A stretch of DNA of 64,000 nt from Mycobacterium paragordonae (GCF_003614435.1 NZ_CP025546.1:3720001-3784000), one strand, 5' to 3'; counted from the first letter of the stretch, positions 36,984-44,432 are shown. Translations and numbers: made by a program. The notes: generated by a model from the sequence alone, not told the origin.

Positions 36984-37550
36984 TCAGCGGCCTCGGTGTT
37001 TCTGGGGGGGATTCTGGGCCCATTGCTGGGCTATCGCGTAGCCAAGCTGGAGGAAATCGGCTCCGGTGAGCGCCGTGAACGTGCCGGCGACCAGGCGGGT
37101 GAATCGGGGTGCGAAGACCAGTCCGATCACGAACACCGTCGCCACCCACATGTCCAGGCAGAAGGGGCAGGTCAGCAATTCGCCCATGCTGTGCCGGAAC
37201 TGGCTTTCGTTCCGCGTCTCCTCGTGCACTTCGGCGGGTCCCCCGGTGCCCGCGTACCGGGTGAAGGGGGCGCGCAGCGGGCTGGTGACGGCGTCCTTGG
37301 TGAGCGTTCGGGACAACTTGTGGGTGCCGAGCGTGACGGTGATCAGATCCTGCACGTGCCACCGCACGGGCAATCGGCGGCCGGTGAGCACCGCCACCAG
37401 CGTCGTAGCGCCCACCAGCGTGCAGTAGATCACCAACACGGCAAAGTACCCACCCAACGGACGCGGATCGTCGCCGCGGTATTCCTCGGCTTCCTGCCGA
37501 GCGCGGTCCCGAAGGCCGGTGACGTTCTTCTCAGTGGCCAGTTCGGTCAT
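36984..37550 (-). CDS. DUF1360 membrane protein
   Basis: The 188-residue protein has one helix near residue 40 (GGYFAVLVIYCTLVGATTLVAVLTG). The conserved DUF1360 stretch is WHVQDLITVTLGTHKLSRTLTKDAVTSPLRAPFTRY with RHSMGELLTCPFCLDMWVATVFVIGLVFAP. The CPFC motif is typical. The family is sometimes associated with spore or stress genes in Bacillus; its activity is unknown. AAGGAG precedes ATG 37550. It sits 32 bases after the flavodoxin gene and before the ChaB-like gene, probably in one operon. Confidence 0.88.
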   Translation of the reverse strand: MTELATEKNVTGLRDRARQEAEEYRGDDPRPLGGYFAVLVIYCTLVGATTLVAVLTGRRLPVRWHVQDLITVTLGTHKLSRTLTKDAVTSPLRAPFTRYAGTGGPAEVHEETRNESQFRHSMGELLTCPFCLDMWVATVFVIGLVFAPRFTRLVAGTFTALTGADFLQLGYAIAQQWAQNPPQKHRGR

Positions 37551-37582
37551 GAAACTCCTTGAGAGCGTTGGGGAGACGTGTT

Positions 37583-38203
37583 CTACGTCTCGTATGGGGG
37601 GTAACTCTGCGCCTTCAGCGTGCGTGCCAGATGGGCCGCATTGCGCGCCGCCGCAGCGGTGGCCGACGCGATTTCGTCCGGTACCTTGTCGAGGTCGTTG
37701 AAATCGGTGCCCTGCATGGCAGCACCATTCCAGTAGGTGCAACCCTGGGCCGGGATGCTGAACCCAATATCGTTGAGCGCCTGAAAAAGATCCGCGACCA
37801 CCTTATGCGCGCCGTCTTCGTTACCGACCACGCTCACCAGGGCGACCTTGCCGACCATCGCGGGTGTTCCGTTGTCGTCGGTGTTGGACAGTTCGGCATC
37901 CAGGCGTTCCAGCACGCGCTGGGTGACGCTGGAGGCGTGTCCGAGCCATATCGGCGTGCTGATCAGCAGGATGTCGGCGTCAAGGACCTTGCGCCGGATA
38001 ACCGGCCATTGGTCGCCGTCGCCCATGTCGTCCTCGACGCCCGGCGCGATGTTGTAGTCAACGCTCCGGATCAGTTCGGACTCGACGTCGGCCTTCTTCA
38101 GTTCGCCGACAACGTGTTCGGCGATCAGGGCACTGCTGGACGCCGCTGGACTGGGTTTGAGGCTGCACACCAAGCCGGCGGCGCGCAGGGGCTGATCGCT
38201 CAT
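37583..38203 (-). CDS. Flavodoxin/NADPH-dependent FMN reductase family protein
   Basis: The 206-residue protein has the flavodoxin-like FMN-reductase fold: LRAAGLVCSLKPSPAASSSALIAEHVVGEL, then ADILLISTPIWLGHASSVTQRVLERLDAEL and KVALVSVVGNEDGAHKVVADLFQALNDIGFSIPAQGCTYWNG. Such proteins bind FMN and reduce quinones or azo dyes, or supply reduced flavin. The frame continues upstream into a decarboxylase gene remnant, but ATG 38203 lies exactly nine bases after a perfect SigF -10 (GGGTAT), which fixes the start. It heads an operon with the DUF1360 and ChaB-like genes. Confidence 0.88.
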   Translation of the reverse strand: MSDQPLRAAGLVCSLKPSPAASSSALIAEHVVGELKKADVESELIRSVDYNIAPGVEDDMGDGDQWPVIRRKVLDADILLISTPIWLGHASSVTQRVLERLDAELSNTDDNGTPAMVGKVALVSVVGNEDGAHKVVADLFQALNDIGFSIPAQGCTYWNGAAMQGTDFNDLDKVPDEIASATAAAARNAAHLARTLKAQSYPPYET

Positions 38204-38212
38204 GGGAAATCC

Positions 38213-38237
38213 ATACCCGGCATAGGGACCGGTAAAC
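38213..38237 (-). promoter_or_regulatory. SigF promoter of the flavodoxin operon (perfect consensus)
   Basis: On the minus strand GTTT (38237-38234), exactly 15 bases, GGGTAT (38218-38213), then nine bases to ATG 38203. All ten conserved bases match the mycobacterial SigF consensus. It is the strongest member of the group of similar elements in this window. Confidence 0.75.
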
Positions 38238-38275
38238 CGGGTATGCGGCGCTGATGGACCTGTCTCAGGCCCCGA

Positions 38276-38500
38276 TACTGCGTCGGCTATCAGTTCCGCT
38301 GCCCGGGCCAGAAATCCGGCGCGGGACTGCCGGTCATCGAGACCGCTGCTGGCCTGCACGTCGTCGCGAAAAGGCTCCTTGCCGAGTACTTCGAGCACGC
38401 GAGGGTCGGCACCGCGGCCCTGCCGGTGGCCGGGCGGCGTGAAACCGTAACGGTCACGACGGTGGTAGTCGCGCAGCGCGCCGCGGCGTTCTTCTCCGGC
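38276..38500 (-). pseudogene. N-terminal remnant of Orn/Lys/Arg decarboxylase (PLP enzyme)
   Basis: Between the flavodoxin and MerR genes the minus strand reads, without a stop, GALRDYHRRDRYGFTPPGHRQ, then GADPRVLEVLGKEPFRDDVQ, then SGLDDRQSRAGFLARAAELIADAV. This is the N-terminal segment of actinobacterial Orn/Lys/Arg decarboxylases of the Rv2531c type, which normally continues into a GADxAFFSTCGSS-like stretch. Here the similarity ends after IADAV and the frame then runs into the flavodoxin promoter. A TAG (38501-38503) blocks the upstream side and no start is present. About 75 of ~480 or more residues remain. The rest of the 331-base gap 38204-38534 holds only the SigF promoter. Confidence 0.72.
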
Positions 38501-38534
38501 CTAGACCGTGCGGGCTCAGAGGCCTGAACCTGGC

Positions 38535-38930
38535 CTACACCTTGCGAGGCATGGGCTTTCGGGCGGATGTCTTCGAGTTGTCAGCTGCCGCAGTCTGTTT
38601 GGCCGCGCCTTTCAATGTTCGATTGGCAGATCGAAGGTCACTGTTGGCGGCCGACAGCTCCGCGTTGTCGTCCTCGAGACTGAGGATCCTCGCGATGCCG
38701 GCGAGGTTGACACCGGCGTCGACCAGCGCGCTGATGCGACGCAAGCGGGCCAGGTCATCCGCGCTGTAACGCCGCGTGCCGCCGTCGCTGCGGGCCGGCG
38801 TGAGCAGTCCGTATCTTTCATAGAGGCGGAGTGACTGCACGGCGACACCAGAGAGTTCCGCAGCCACCGAGATTCCGTACACGCCGTGATCAGACGCCGG
38901 CGGGTCCACGTCGCCTGCACGTTCGGTCAT
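38535..38930 (-). CDS. MerR-family regulator (HspR-like)
   Basis: The 131-residue protein has a MerR winged helix: VYGISVAAELSGVAVQSLRLYERYGLLTPARSDGGTRRYSADDLARLRRISALVDAGVNLAGIARILSLEDDNAEL. It then has a short coiled coil and a Lys/Ala-rich tail. The spacing and YGISVAAELSG opening are like the heat-shock repressor HspR rather than metal sensors, and no Cys ligands are present. GAGGAG precedes the ATG. It is divergent from hsp18, with a dyad over the hsp18 transcription start, so it is the likely repressor of hsp18. Confidence 0.88.
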   Translation of the reverse strand: MTERAGDVDPPASDHGVYGISVAAELSGVAVQSLRLYERYGLLTPARSDGGTRRYSADDLARLRRISALVDAGVNLAGIARILSLEDDNAELSAANSDLRSANRTLKGAAKQTAAADNSKTSARKPMPRKV

Positions 38931-38973
38931 CGAGCATCTCCTCAGCTGTCGCTAGAAAACCTATCTACCACAC

Positions 38974-39002
38974 TTGCGCTGAGGTGTCGACAGTGTTATA
39001 CA
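38974..39002 (+). promoter_or_regulatory. Housekeeping-type promoter of hsp18
   Basis: TTGCGC (38974-38979) and TATACA (38997-39002) are separated by 17 bases and point toward hsp18. This is a strong SigA-like arrangement for a mycobacterium. The predicted start site falls inside the dyad at 39007-39024. Confidence 0.65.
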
Positions 39003-39006
39003 AAAT

Positions 39007-39024
39007 CTATGTCGTCAGACATAG
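39007..39024 (+). promoter_or_regulatory. Dyad operator over the hsp18 start site
   Basis: CTATGTC-GTCA-GACATAG has perfect seven-base arms and begins five bases after the -10 box. It is not the classical HAIR sequence but is well placed for repression by the divergent MerR/HspR-like protein. Confidence 0.65.
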
Positions 39025-39071
39025 GAAAATTAGAACCGCAGACGAGAGATTGGAGTTGAGAGGTGACTGCC

Positions 39072-39491
39072 ATGCTGATGCGTTCCGACCCGTTCCGTGA
39101 ACTGGACCGATTCGCCCAGCAAGTGCTCGGGACCGCCGCACGTCCAGCGGTCATGCCGATGGACGCTTGGCGCGAAGGGGAGGAATTCGTCGTCGAATTC
39201 GACCTGCCCGGTATCGACGCCGATTCGTTGGACATCGACATCGAACGCAACGTGGTCACAGTTCGCGCCGAGCGGCCGGGGGTCGACCCCAACCGGGAGA
39301 TGCTGGCTTCGGAACGGCCGCGGGGAGTGTTCAGCCGCCAGTTGGTGCTCGGCGAGAATCTCGACACCGAGCGGATCGCCGCCTCGTACGACGAAGGGGT
39401 GTTGCGCTTGCGGGTGCCGGTGGCCGAGAAGGCGAAGCCCCGCAAAATTTCCGTGGGCCGCAGCGAGAGCCGCGAAGCAATCAACGCCTGA
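39072..39491 (+). CDS. hsp18: Small heat-shock protein Hsp20, 18-kDa antigen type
   Basis: The 139-residue alpha-crystallin-domain protein is closely similar, as I remember it, to the M. leprae/M. avium 18-kDa antigen. Shared pieces include [83 protein letters not shown] and a C-terminal [14 protein letters not shown]. It acts as an ATP-independent holdase during stress and inside host cells. ATG 39072 gives the known N terminus; a GTG three codons upstream is possible. It is controlled by the dyad and the divergent MerR gene and followed by a strong hairpin. Confidence 0.95.
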   Translation: MLMRSDPFRELDRFAQQVLGTAARPAVMPMDAWREGEEFVVEFDLPGIDADSLDIDIERNVVTVRAERPGVDPNREMLASERPRGVFSRQLVLGENLDTERIAASYDEGVLRLRVPVAEKAKPRKISVGRSESREAINA

Positions 39492-39503
39492 CCGGCGGTG
39501 AAC

Positions 39504-39544
39504 GGGCGGCGGCCGCGGCCATCTGCCACGCGCCGCGGCCGCCC
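39504..39544 (+). terminator. GC-rich hairpin after hsp18
   Basis: GGGCGGCGGCCGCGGC (39504-39519) pairs with GCCGCGGCCGCCC (39532-39544), with a three-base bulge, starting 12 bases after the hsp18 stop. It lacks a T-tract. Confidence 0.65.
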
Positions 39545-39595
39545 GCCTAGTACCGCGGTCACGCACCGGGACCGACCCGAGGAGGCCGATTCGCG

Positions 39596-40258
39596 ATGAC
39601 ATGGGATCTCAACGGCCAGTCGGCCGCGGTGGAGGAAGCCTTGGCCGGCGGTGCCCCGCAGCGGGTCGGTTCGTTTCGTTTCTACCTCGCCGACCAGCGC
39701 TGGGAGTGGTCTGAGCAGGTTGAGCAGATGCACGGTTATGAACCCGGCAGCATCACGCCGACCACCGACCTGGTGCTGTCCCACAAACACCCCGATGACC
39801 GCGGTCACGTCGCCGCGACCATCGACGACATCCTGCACACCCATAAGGCCTTCAGTACTCGTCACCGCATCATCGACACTGCTGGACAGGTGCACCACGT
39901 GGTGGTGGTCGGCGACCGCATCGTCGACGAGCACGGTGCGGTGGTCGGGACGCATGGCTTCTACGTCGATGTGTCGAGCGCACCCGACCAGAATGAGGTC
40001 ACCCAGCGGCTGGCGGAGATCGCCGAAAACCGGGCGGGGATCGAACAGGCCAAAGGCATGCTCATGCTGGTCTACGACATCGACGACGACGCGGCCTTCA
40101 ACCTACTGAAGTGGTTGTCCCAGGAATCCAACGTCAAGTTGCGGCCGCTGGCCGAGCAGATAGTGCAGGATTTCCGCGCTGTGCGGCACGCTGTTACAGC
40201 GCAACCGGAGTTTGACCAGTTACTGCTGACGGCGCATACGCGCATGACCGAGGCCTAG
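39596..40258 (+). CDS. PAS-ANTAR RNA-binding antiterminator-type regulator
   Basis: The 220-residue protein has an N-terminal PAS domain (about residues 25-130, from FRFYLADQRWEWSEQVEQMHGYEPG to VVGTHGFYVDV). A C-terminal ANTAR domain (LAEIAENRAGIEQAKGMLMLVYDIDDDAAFNLLKWLSQESNVKLRPLAEQIV) follows. ANTAR proteins bind paired hairpins in leader RNAs and prevent termination; PAS domains sense redox state, light or small molecules. GAGGAGG precedes the ATG. It lies in the stress island after hsp18, and its stop overlaps the convergent 62-residue gene by four bases. Targets are unknown. Confidence 0.9.
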   Translation: MTWDLNGQSAAVEEALAGGAPQRVGSFRFYLADQRWEWSEQVEQMHGYEPGSITPTTDLVLSHKHPDDRGHVAATIDDILHTHKAFSTRHRIIDTAGQVHHVVVVGDRIVDEHGAVVGTHGFYVDVSSAPDQNEVTQRLAEIAENRAGIEQAKGMLMLVYDIDDDAAFNLLKWLSQESNVKLRPLAEQIVQDFRAVRHAVTAQPEFDQLLLTAHTRMTEA

Positions 40259-40443
40259 TTCGACGTACCTTCAGTGTCGTCGAAGAATGCCCAATCGCCG
40301 TCGGCGTTCACCTCCATGCGCCACCCGAGCTCGGAGTTGTCGGCACGGGAGTCGACGAACCATGCGTGCGCGTCTTCGGCGCTTTCGATCTCTTTGGTGG
40401 CAACGACTTCGCCCCGTGGGTCGATAACTCTGTATTCAGCCAT
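40255..40443 (-). CDS. Small conserved-looking protein, 62 aa
   Basis: The protein MAEYRVIDPRGEVVATKEIE..., acidic and probably a small beta-alpha fold, is not one I can name. ATG 40443 is preferred to an in-frame upstream codon because a SigF-like element lies exactly nine bases before it and no ribosome site is present. It ends four bases inside the PAS-ANTAR gene. Confidence 0.65.
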   Translation of the reverse strand: MAEYRVIDPRGEVVATKEIESAEDAHAWFVDSRADNSELGWRMEVNADGDWAFFDDTEGTSN

Positions 40444-40452
40444 GCGTCTTGG

Positions 40453-40477
40453 GTTTCCCCGGCGGCCGTTTTTCAAC
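40453..40477 (-). promoter_or_regulatory. Degenerate SigF-like promoter of the 62-aa gene
   Basis: On the minus strand GTTG (40477-40474), 15 bases, GGAAAC (40458-40453), nine bases, ATG 40443. The sequence match is weaker than at the flavodoxin gene, but the geometry is identical. Confidence 0.4.
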
Positions 40478-40491
40478 CGCGTTCCAACGCG

Positions 40492-41388
40492 CTAGGCGCG
40501 CGCGACGATTACCGGCATCCGGGCCGAGTGCACGATCGCGTTGCTGACCGAACCGAGAAGCATGCCGGACAAGGCACCCCGACCGTGGCTGCCCACCACG
40601 ACCAGTTGCGCCGACTCCGAGCGCGCCACCAGCTGGCGTGACGGGCGATCGCAGACCACCACGCGGCAGACTTTGACGTCGGGATAGGTTTCCTGCCACC
40701 CCGCCAGCCGTTCGGCGAGCGTGATTTCGGCTTCCGCCTTCACCTTCTCCCAGTCCAAACCGGGTAGCTCAACGACTTCGAGGTCATTCCGCGCATGCAG
40801 TGCGATGAGTTCCACACCTCGGCGCGAGGCTTCGTCGAAAGCCACTGCGGTGGCCGCTTCGGAAGCCGGTGATCCGTCGATGCCCAGCAGGACGGGGGCA
40901 CGCAACGGGTGCGGCATCAACGGGTCCTCGTCGTGGATGATTGCCACCGGGCAATCCGCGTGCCGCACGACGCCGGCACTCACCGACCCGAGCAGCAACC
41001 GCGCCACCGCTCCCCTGCCGGCCGCTCCGAGCACCAGAACGGCTGCGTTCTTGGACATTTCGATCATCGCGGCCACCGGAGTGGAGTGCACGAGCTCGGT
41101 CCTGATCGTCAGTTTGCGGTCGGTCAACACCGCCTCTTCGGCGATCTTCACCGCCTCGGCGATGACCTTGCGTCCTTCGTCTTCCTGCCAAACCGCCCAG
41201 GTCTCCGGGTAGGGCATCGGCGGCCAGGTCGCCACATCCGTGTTCACGACATGAGCGACGGTCAGCGGGAGGTGCTTCATCTCGGCGTCCCGGGCCGCCC
41301 AGACGACGGCAGCGTTGGACGCCGGTGAGCCGTCCACCCCGACGAGGATGCCCAGGCCCTTATCGGTTCCTGTTGTTGCTGAGGTCAT
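40492..41388 (-). CDS. Tandem-domain universal stress protein
   Basis: The 298-residue protein contains two USP domains starting GILVGVDGSPASNAAVVWAARDAEMK and APVLLGIDGSPASEAATAVAFDEASRRGVELIALHAR. Both end in intact ATP motifs (GAAGRGAVARLLLGSVSAGVV and GSHGRGALSGMLLGSVSNAIV). It resembles the DosR-regulated Rv2005c/Rv2623 class of mycobacterial USPs, which bind ATP and restrain growth in latency models. The ATG lies 16 bases after the fdxA stop, so it probably shares the fdxA promoter with its DosR-like box. Confidence 0.93.
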   Translation of the reverse strand: MTSATTGTDKGLGILVGVDGSPASNAAVVWAARDAEMKHLPLTVAHVVNTDVATWPPMPYPETWAVWQEDEGRKVIAEAVKIAEEAVLTDRKLTIRTELVHSTPVAAMIEMSKNAAVLVLGAAGRGAVARLLLGSVSAGVVRHADCPVAIIHDEDPLMPHPLRAPVLLGIDGSPASEAATAVAFDEASRRGVELIALHARNDLEVVELPGLDWEKVKAEAEITLAERLAGWQETYPDVKVCRVVVCDRPSRQLVARSESAQLVVVGSHGRGALSGMLLGSVSNAIVHSARMPVIVARA

Positions 41389-41404
41389 TTCGTGATACCT
41401 CCGG

Positions 41405-41749
41405 TCAGGAGCAGTTGGCCGGCATTGCCGCGATCATCGGGGTGTCGACGCCGATGCGCCCGAGAGCATCTGCGCCGCCCGGCGTCCCGAGCGGGGCGTC
41501 CCGTCCGGGAAGAATCTGCTGGAAGAAGGCGGCGTTGTCGTCGAGGAACTGCAGTTCGTCCTCGGGAAGATCGCCTTCCCAGTGAATGGCGTCAACACGA
41601 CATGCCGGTTTGCACGCGCCGCAGTCCACGCACTCTTCCGGGTTGATGTACATCGTCCGGGCGCCTTCGTAAATGCAGTCAACGGGGCATTCCTGTACGC
41701 AAGACTTTTCAGCCACGTCCAGGCATTCCTTGCCGATCACATAGGTCAT
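41405..41749 (-). CDS. fdxA: Seven-iron ferredoxin FdxA
   Basis: The 114-residue protein has cysteines at 9, 17, 21 and 25 (3Fe-4S/4Fe-4S N-terminal pattern) and at 40, 43, 46 and 50 (CVDCGACKPAC), followed by the long FdxA C-terminal tail. In M. tuberculosis fdxA (Rv2007c) belongs to the DosR hypoxia regulon. The residue after the last cluster Cys is Arg instead of the usual Pro (CRVDAIHW). A TATAAC -10-like box sits before the ATG, and a DosR-like box lies 56-75 bases upstream. It is followed by a USP gene in the same transcript. Confidence 0.93.
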   Translation of the reverse strand: MTYVIGKECLDVAEKSCVQECPVDCIYEGARTMYINPEECVDCGACKPACRVDAIHWEGDLPEDELQFLDDNAAFFQQILPGRDAPLGTPGGADALGRIGVDTPMIAAMPANCS

Positions 41750-41804
41750 GCGTCCAAGTTATAAAGCGTTCGCCGCCGGTGGCGTCGGTCGAAAGCCACT
41801 TGCG

Positions 41805-41824
41805 TCAGGGACCAAAGGCCTTTA
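41805..41824 (-). promoter_or_regulatory. DosR-like box upstream of fdxA
   Basis: The plus-strand sequence TCAGGGACCAAAGGCCTTTA contains the DosR-type core GGGACC-N3-GGCC. It lies 56-75 bases upstream of the fdxA start, between fdxA and the end of the next USP gene. Confidence 0.55.
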
Positions 41825-41828
41825 TCGG

Positions 41829-42710
41829 CTACGAACGGACCACGATCACCGGCGTTTTGGCAGAGTGGACGACCGCGGAGCTGACCGAACCCAGCAGCAT
41901 GCCGGGAAATCCGCCGCGACCGCGACTCCCGACGACCACCAGCTGTGCCCGCTCGGACGCCTCGAGCAGCCATTTCGCCGGCGTGTCACACACCAGCGAC
42001 CGCTGCACGTGGACGTCCGGATACTGCTCCTGCCACCCGGCCAGGCGTTCGGCAAGCACCTCTTGCCCCTGATTTTCCCGGTCCTGCCAATCCATCCCGA
42101 GTGCCGGAAACACGCCGACGTCGCTCCACGCATGCACGGCGATCAGGTCAACGCCGCGCCGGGAAGCCTCGTCGAACGCCCAGGCCGTCGCGGCTTCCGA
42201 TGCGGGTGAGCCGTCGATTCCCACGACGACCGGGCCCTGCGGTACTGGAACGGCATCCTCTCCCGAGCGGATGACGGCTACCGGGCAGTGGGCGTGCTGG
42301 ACGAGGGCGGAGCTGACCGAGCCCAACAACAGACGGCCCAGGGCGCCGATGCCCTGGCTCCCGACTACCACCAGCTGCGCCTGCTTTGACGCTTCGATGA
42401 GCGTGGAAACCGCGTTGGCATAGGCTAATTCGGTGCGCACCTCAAGTTCGTCGGATCCGCCGGAGCTTTCCGACGCCGTCTTGCGGGCGTGCAAAAGGAC
42501 GCTGTCCGCTATGTCTTTCTGCCAGTCCGGCATGTCCTTATAGAGTTGCCCGACCGGCCAGCCGACGACGATCGGCGCGACCACATGCAGCAGGGTGAGT
42601 GGCACCCGGTGCAGAGCGGCCTCGTGGGCTGCCCAAGCGATCGCCGCATCAGATTCCTCCGAGCCGTCGACAGCCACCAGGATTCCGTATTTTGTTGGTT
42701 CCGCTGACAT
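41829..42710 (-). CDS. Tandem-domain universal stress protein
   Basis: From ATG 42710 the 293-residue protein has two USP domains (YGILVAVDGSEESDAAIAWAAHEAAL and GPVVVGIDGSPASEAATAWAFDEASRRGVDLIAVHAW). Both ATP motifs are intact (GSQGIGALGRLLLGSVSSALV and GSRGRGGFPGMLLGSVSSAVV). It is very close to the USP at 40.5 kb, so the pair looks like a duplication flanking fdxA. GGAG precedes the ATG. A 21-base dyad resembling a DosR box lies 55-75 bases upstream, the same distance as for fdxA. Confidence 0.93.
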   Translation of the reverse strand: MSAEPTKYGILVAVDGSEESDAAIAWAAHEAALHRVPLTLLHVVAPIVVGWPVGQLYKDMPDWQKDIADSVLLHARKTASESSGGSDELEVRTELAYANAVSTLIEASKQAQLVVVGSQGIGALGRLLLGSVSSALVQHAHCPVAVIRSGEDAVPVPQGPVVVGIDGSPASEAATAWAFDEASRRGVDLIAVHAWSDVGVFPALGMDWQDRENQGQEVLAERLAGWQEQYPDVHVQRSLVCDTPAKWLLEASERAQLVVVGSRGRGGFPGMLLGSVSSAVVHSAKTPVIVVRS

Positions 42711-42764
42711 TCCATGCTCCTTGCCGTTTGCAGCCTTCATCCTACGAGGCGTGGCGTCGTCGGT

Positions 42765-42785
42765 GTAGAGGTCTAAAGACTCTAC
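42765..42785 (-). promoter_or_regulatory. DosR-like dyad upstream of USP gene
   Basis: The minus-strand sequence GTAGAGTCTTTAGACCTCTAC has six-base outer arms (GTAGAG/CTCTAC) around a CTTTAG core, as in DosR boxes (GGGACTTTAGTCCC). The flanks differ from consensus. Its distance to the start codon equals that of the box before fdxA. Confidence 0.4.
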
Positions 42786-42875
42786 GTTTCGGGGCGGGTC
42801 CGGCGCGTCGCAGGGCGGCGCCGTGTCAGATGTCGGCATATACATGTTGGCGCACAATGTATTTCACCGACTGCG

Positions 42876-44432
42876 TTAAAAGGGTGGGGGTTCTTCGGGG
42901 CCGGATGGGCGTTGGGGTTGGGGCGCGGGCTGGGCGGTGTGCGCGGTGGCTTCGGGCGGACTGAGTTGGGCGAGGTTGTAGGCACGTTCGCCGTCGATGC
43001 GGGCCTGGCGGTCCTGAGCGCGCGTGCGGGTACGAGTGGGCATCATCAGGGTGCGGGGCTGATCTTGGGGTGGTGTCGTGCAGGCGGGCAGGGGTGCGCT
43101 GGGCTGGTTGAGGGTGGGATAGAGCAGTCGGCTGCCGGGGCGGGTGGTGTAGGTATGGCCGGTGGGCGCGGTCCAGATGATGGTGCCGTCAGGTAGTTGC
43201 CGGTCGCGCCAGCCGTGGGGTCCGCCCCAGAATGTCTTGAGCAGGTGATGTTTTCGGCACAGGCAACGCAGGTTGGCCCGGTGAGTTGGTCCGAACGGGT
43301 AGGCAATGGCGTGATCGATGTCGCAGACGTCGGCAGGGCAATCACAGCCCGGGAATCGGCAGGTCATGTCGCGGGCACGGATGAAGCGGGCCAACGCCGC
43401 GCTGGGCCGATAACCCGGGGTGGGCTCGGGGCAGTAGTCGATCGCGGCGGTGCGGGCGCCGGCGGCGATGAGCGCACCCAGGTGGGCGGCGGGGATGGTC
43501 TGTCCGCCCAGGATTTGGGCGGCCGGCAGGCAAGTCGCGGGCGGGTCCGGGTCAGGCACCGGGCGCAGCGGGTCGGCGGGATCTACCTGCGGGGGTTGCT
43601 CGCCGTTCAGGCACGGATCGGGCGGAGCAGACACGGTGGCGGGCTCGGCGATCACATGGATAACCACCGCACCGGCACGGGAGTCAGGGATCCGGGCGGA
43701 GCAGTCGGGGTCCGCGCATTGGCAGGCCAGCTGCGTCCCGCCGGCAGCCAGGGCACCTAGAGCATCGGCACGGCGCTGGGCCACCGTCCGCGGATCGGCG
43801 TCACATACCTGGCGGGCCATATCTGACAACCGGCGATCCAGCACCGCGGCATCGGTGCCCAGCAGCGTGCCCCATATCTGGGCGGTCCCCGAGCCGTCAT
43901 CGGCGGAGGTGATGACCACCTCACGAGACCGCGCGCCAATGCGGGCGCGCCGAACCGCGGCGGGGTCATAGCGCTCGATGAGGGCGTCGATGGCGCGGGC
44001 GGTTTTGGGCTGCGACAGCGGCGCGTAGCGCAGGGCGTCGTTGGCCAACAGGGCGTCGACCACGCGCAGCACGGCGGGGTCTTTGATCAACTCGGTGTGC
44101 CAGATGATCGTGGTGACCAGCCGTAGACTCAGCCGCCCTTCGGCGAACAGCGTTGCGACCGCGGGCAGGCGCTGGCGCAAAGCCAGCGCCTGATACATCT
44201 GGTGCGACGCCAGGTTGTGACTGATGTTCAGGGCCGCTCCGACCTGGGCGGCGATGGCGTCCCAGTTGTCACACGACCAGCGTCCGCAATCGGTGGCGCC
44301 TACCGCGTGGCGGGCCACCAGCTCGGCGATCGCGGCGAAGCGACGCGCGGCGGCCACGGCCTCATCCCGGTTGGCCGCGGCCATGACGGCCACCACCCCG
44401 GCGTCGTCGGCTTCCGCGACATCATCGAACAT
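42876..44432 (-). CDS. 13E12-type DUF222/HNH endonuclease-like protein
   Basis: The 518-residue protein has an N-terminal DUF222 region (ISHNLASHQMYQALALRQRLPAVATLFAEGRLSLRLVTTIIW) and a C-terminal HNH nuclease domain. The latter reads ARDMTCRFPGCDCPADVCDIDHAIAYPFGPTHRANLRCLCRKHHLLKT, with zinc cysteines and the HNH residues intact. This is the 13E12 repeat family, present in many copies in mycobacteria with unknown role. The C-terminal ~80 residues are Pro/Gln-rich. TAGATT lies seven bases before the ATG, suggesting a leaderless transcript. No mobile-element ends were found around it. Confidence 0.92.
   Translation of the reverse strand: MFDDVAEADDAGVVAVMAAANRDEAVAAARRFAAIAELVARHAVGATDCGRWSCDNWDAIAAQVGAALNISHNLASHQMYQALALRQRLPAVATLFAEGRLSLRLVTTIIWHTELIKDPAVLRVVDALLANDALRYAPLSQPKTARAIDALIERYDPAAVRRARIGARSREVVITSADDGSGTAQIWGTLLGTDAAVLDRRLSDMARQVCDADPRTVAQRRADALGALAAGGTQLACQCADPDCSARIPDSRAGAVVIHVIAEPATVSAPPDPCLNGEQPPQVDPADPLRPVPDPDPPATCLPAAQILGGQTIPAAHLGALIAAGARTAAIDYCPEPTPGYRPSAALARFIRARDMTCRFPGCDCPADVCDIDHAIAYPFGPTHRANLRCLCRKHHLLKTFWGGPHGWRDRQLPDGTIIWTAPTGHTYTTRPGSRLLYPTLNQPSAPLPACTTPPQDQPRTLMMPTRTRTRAQDRQARIDGERAYNLAQLSPPEATAHTAQPAPQPQRPSGPEEPPPF

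Noticed and set aside
38254..38442. Small plus-strand gene between flavodoxin and merR
   Set aside because: It is antisense to the decarboxylase remnant, whose minus-strand reading is clearly protein-like.
42876..44432. Mobile element carrying the HNH gene
   Set aside because: No terminal repeats, target duplication, intron structure or transposase; DUF222/HNH genes are common chromosomal genes in mycobacteria.
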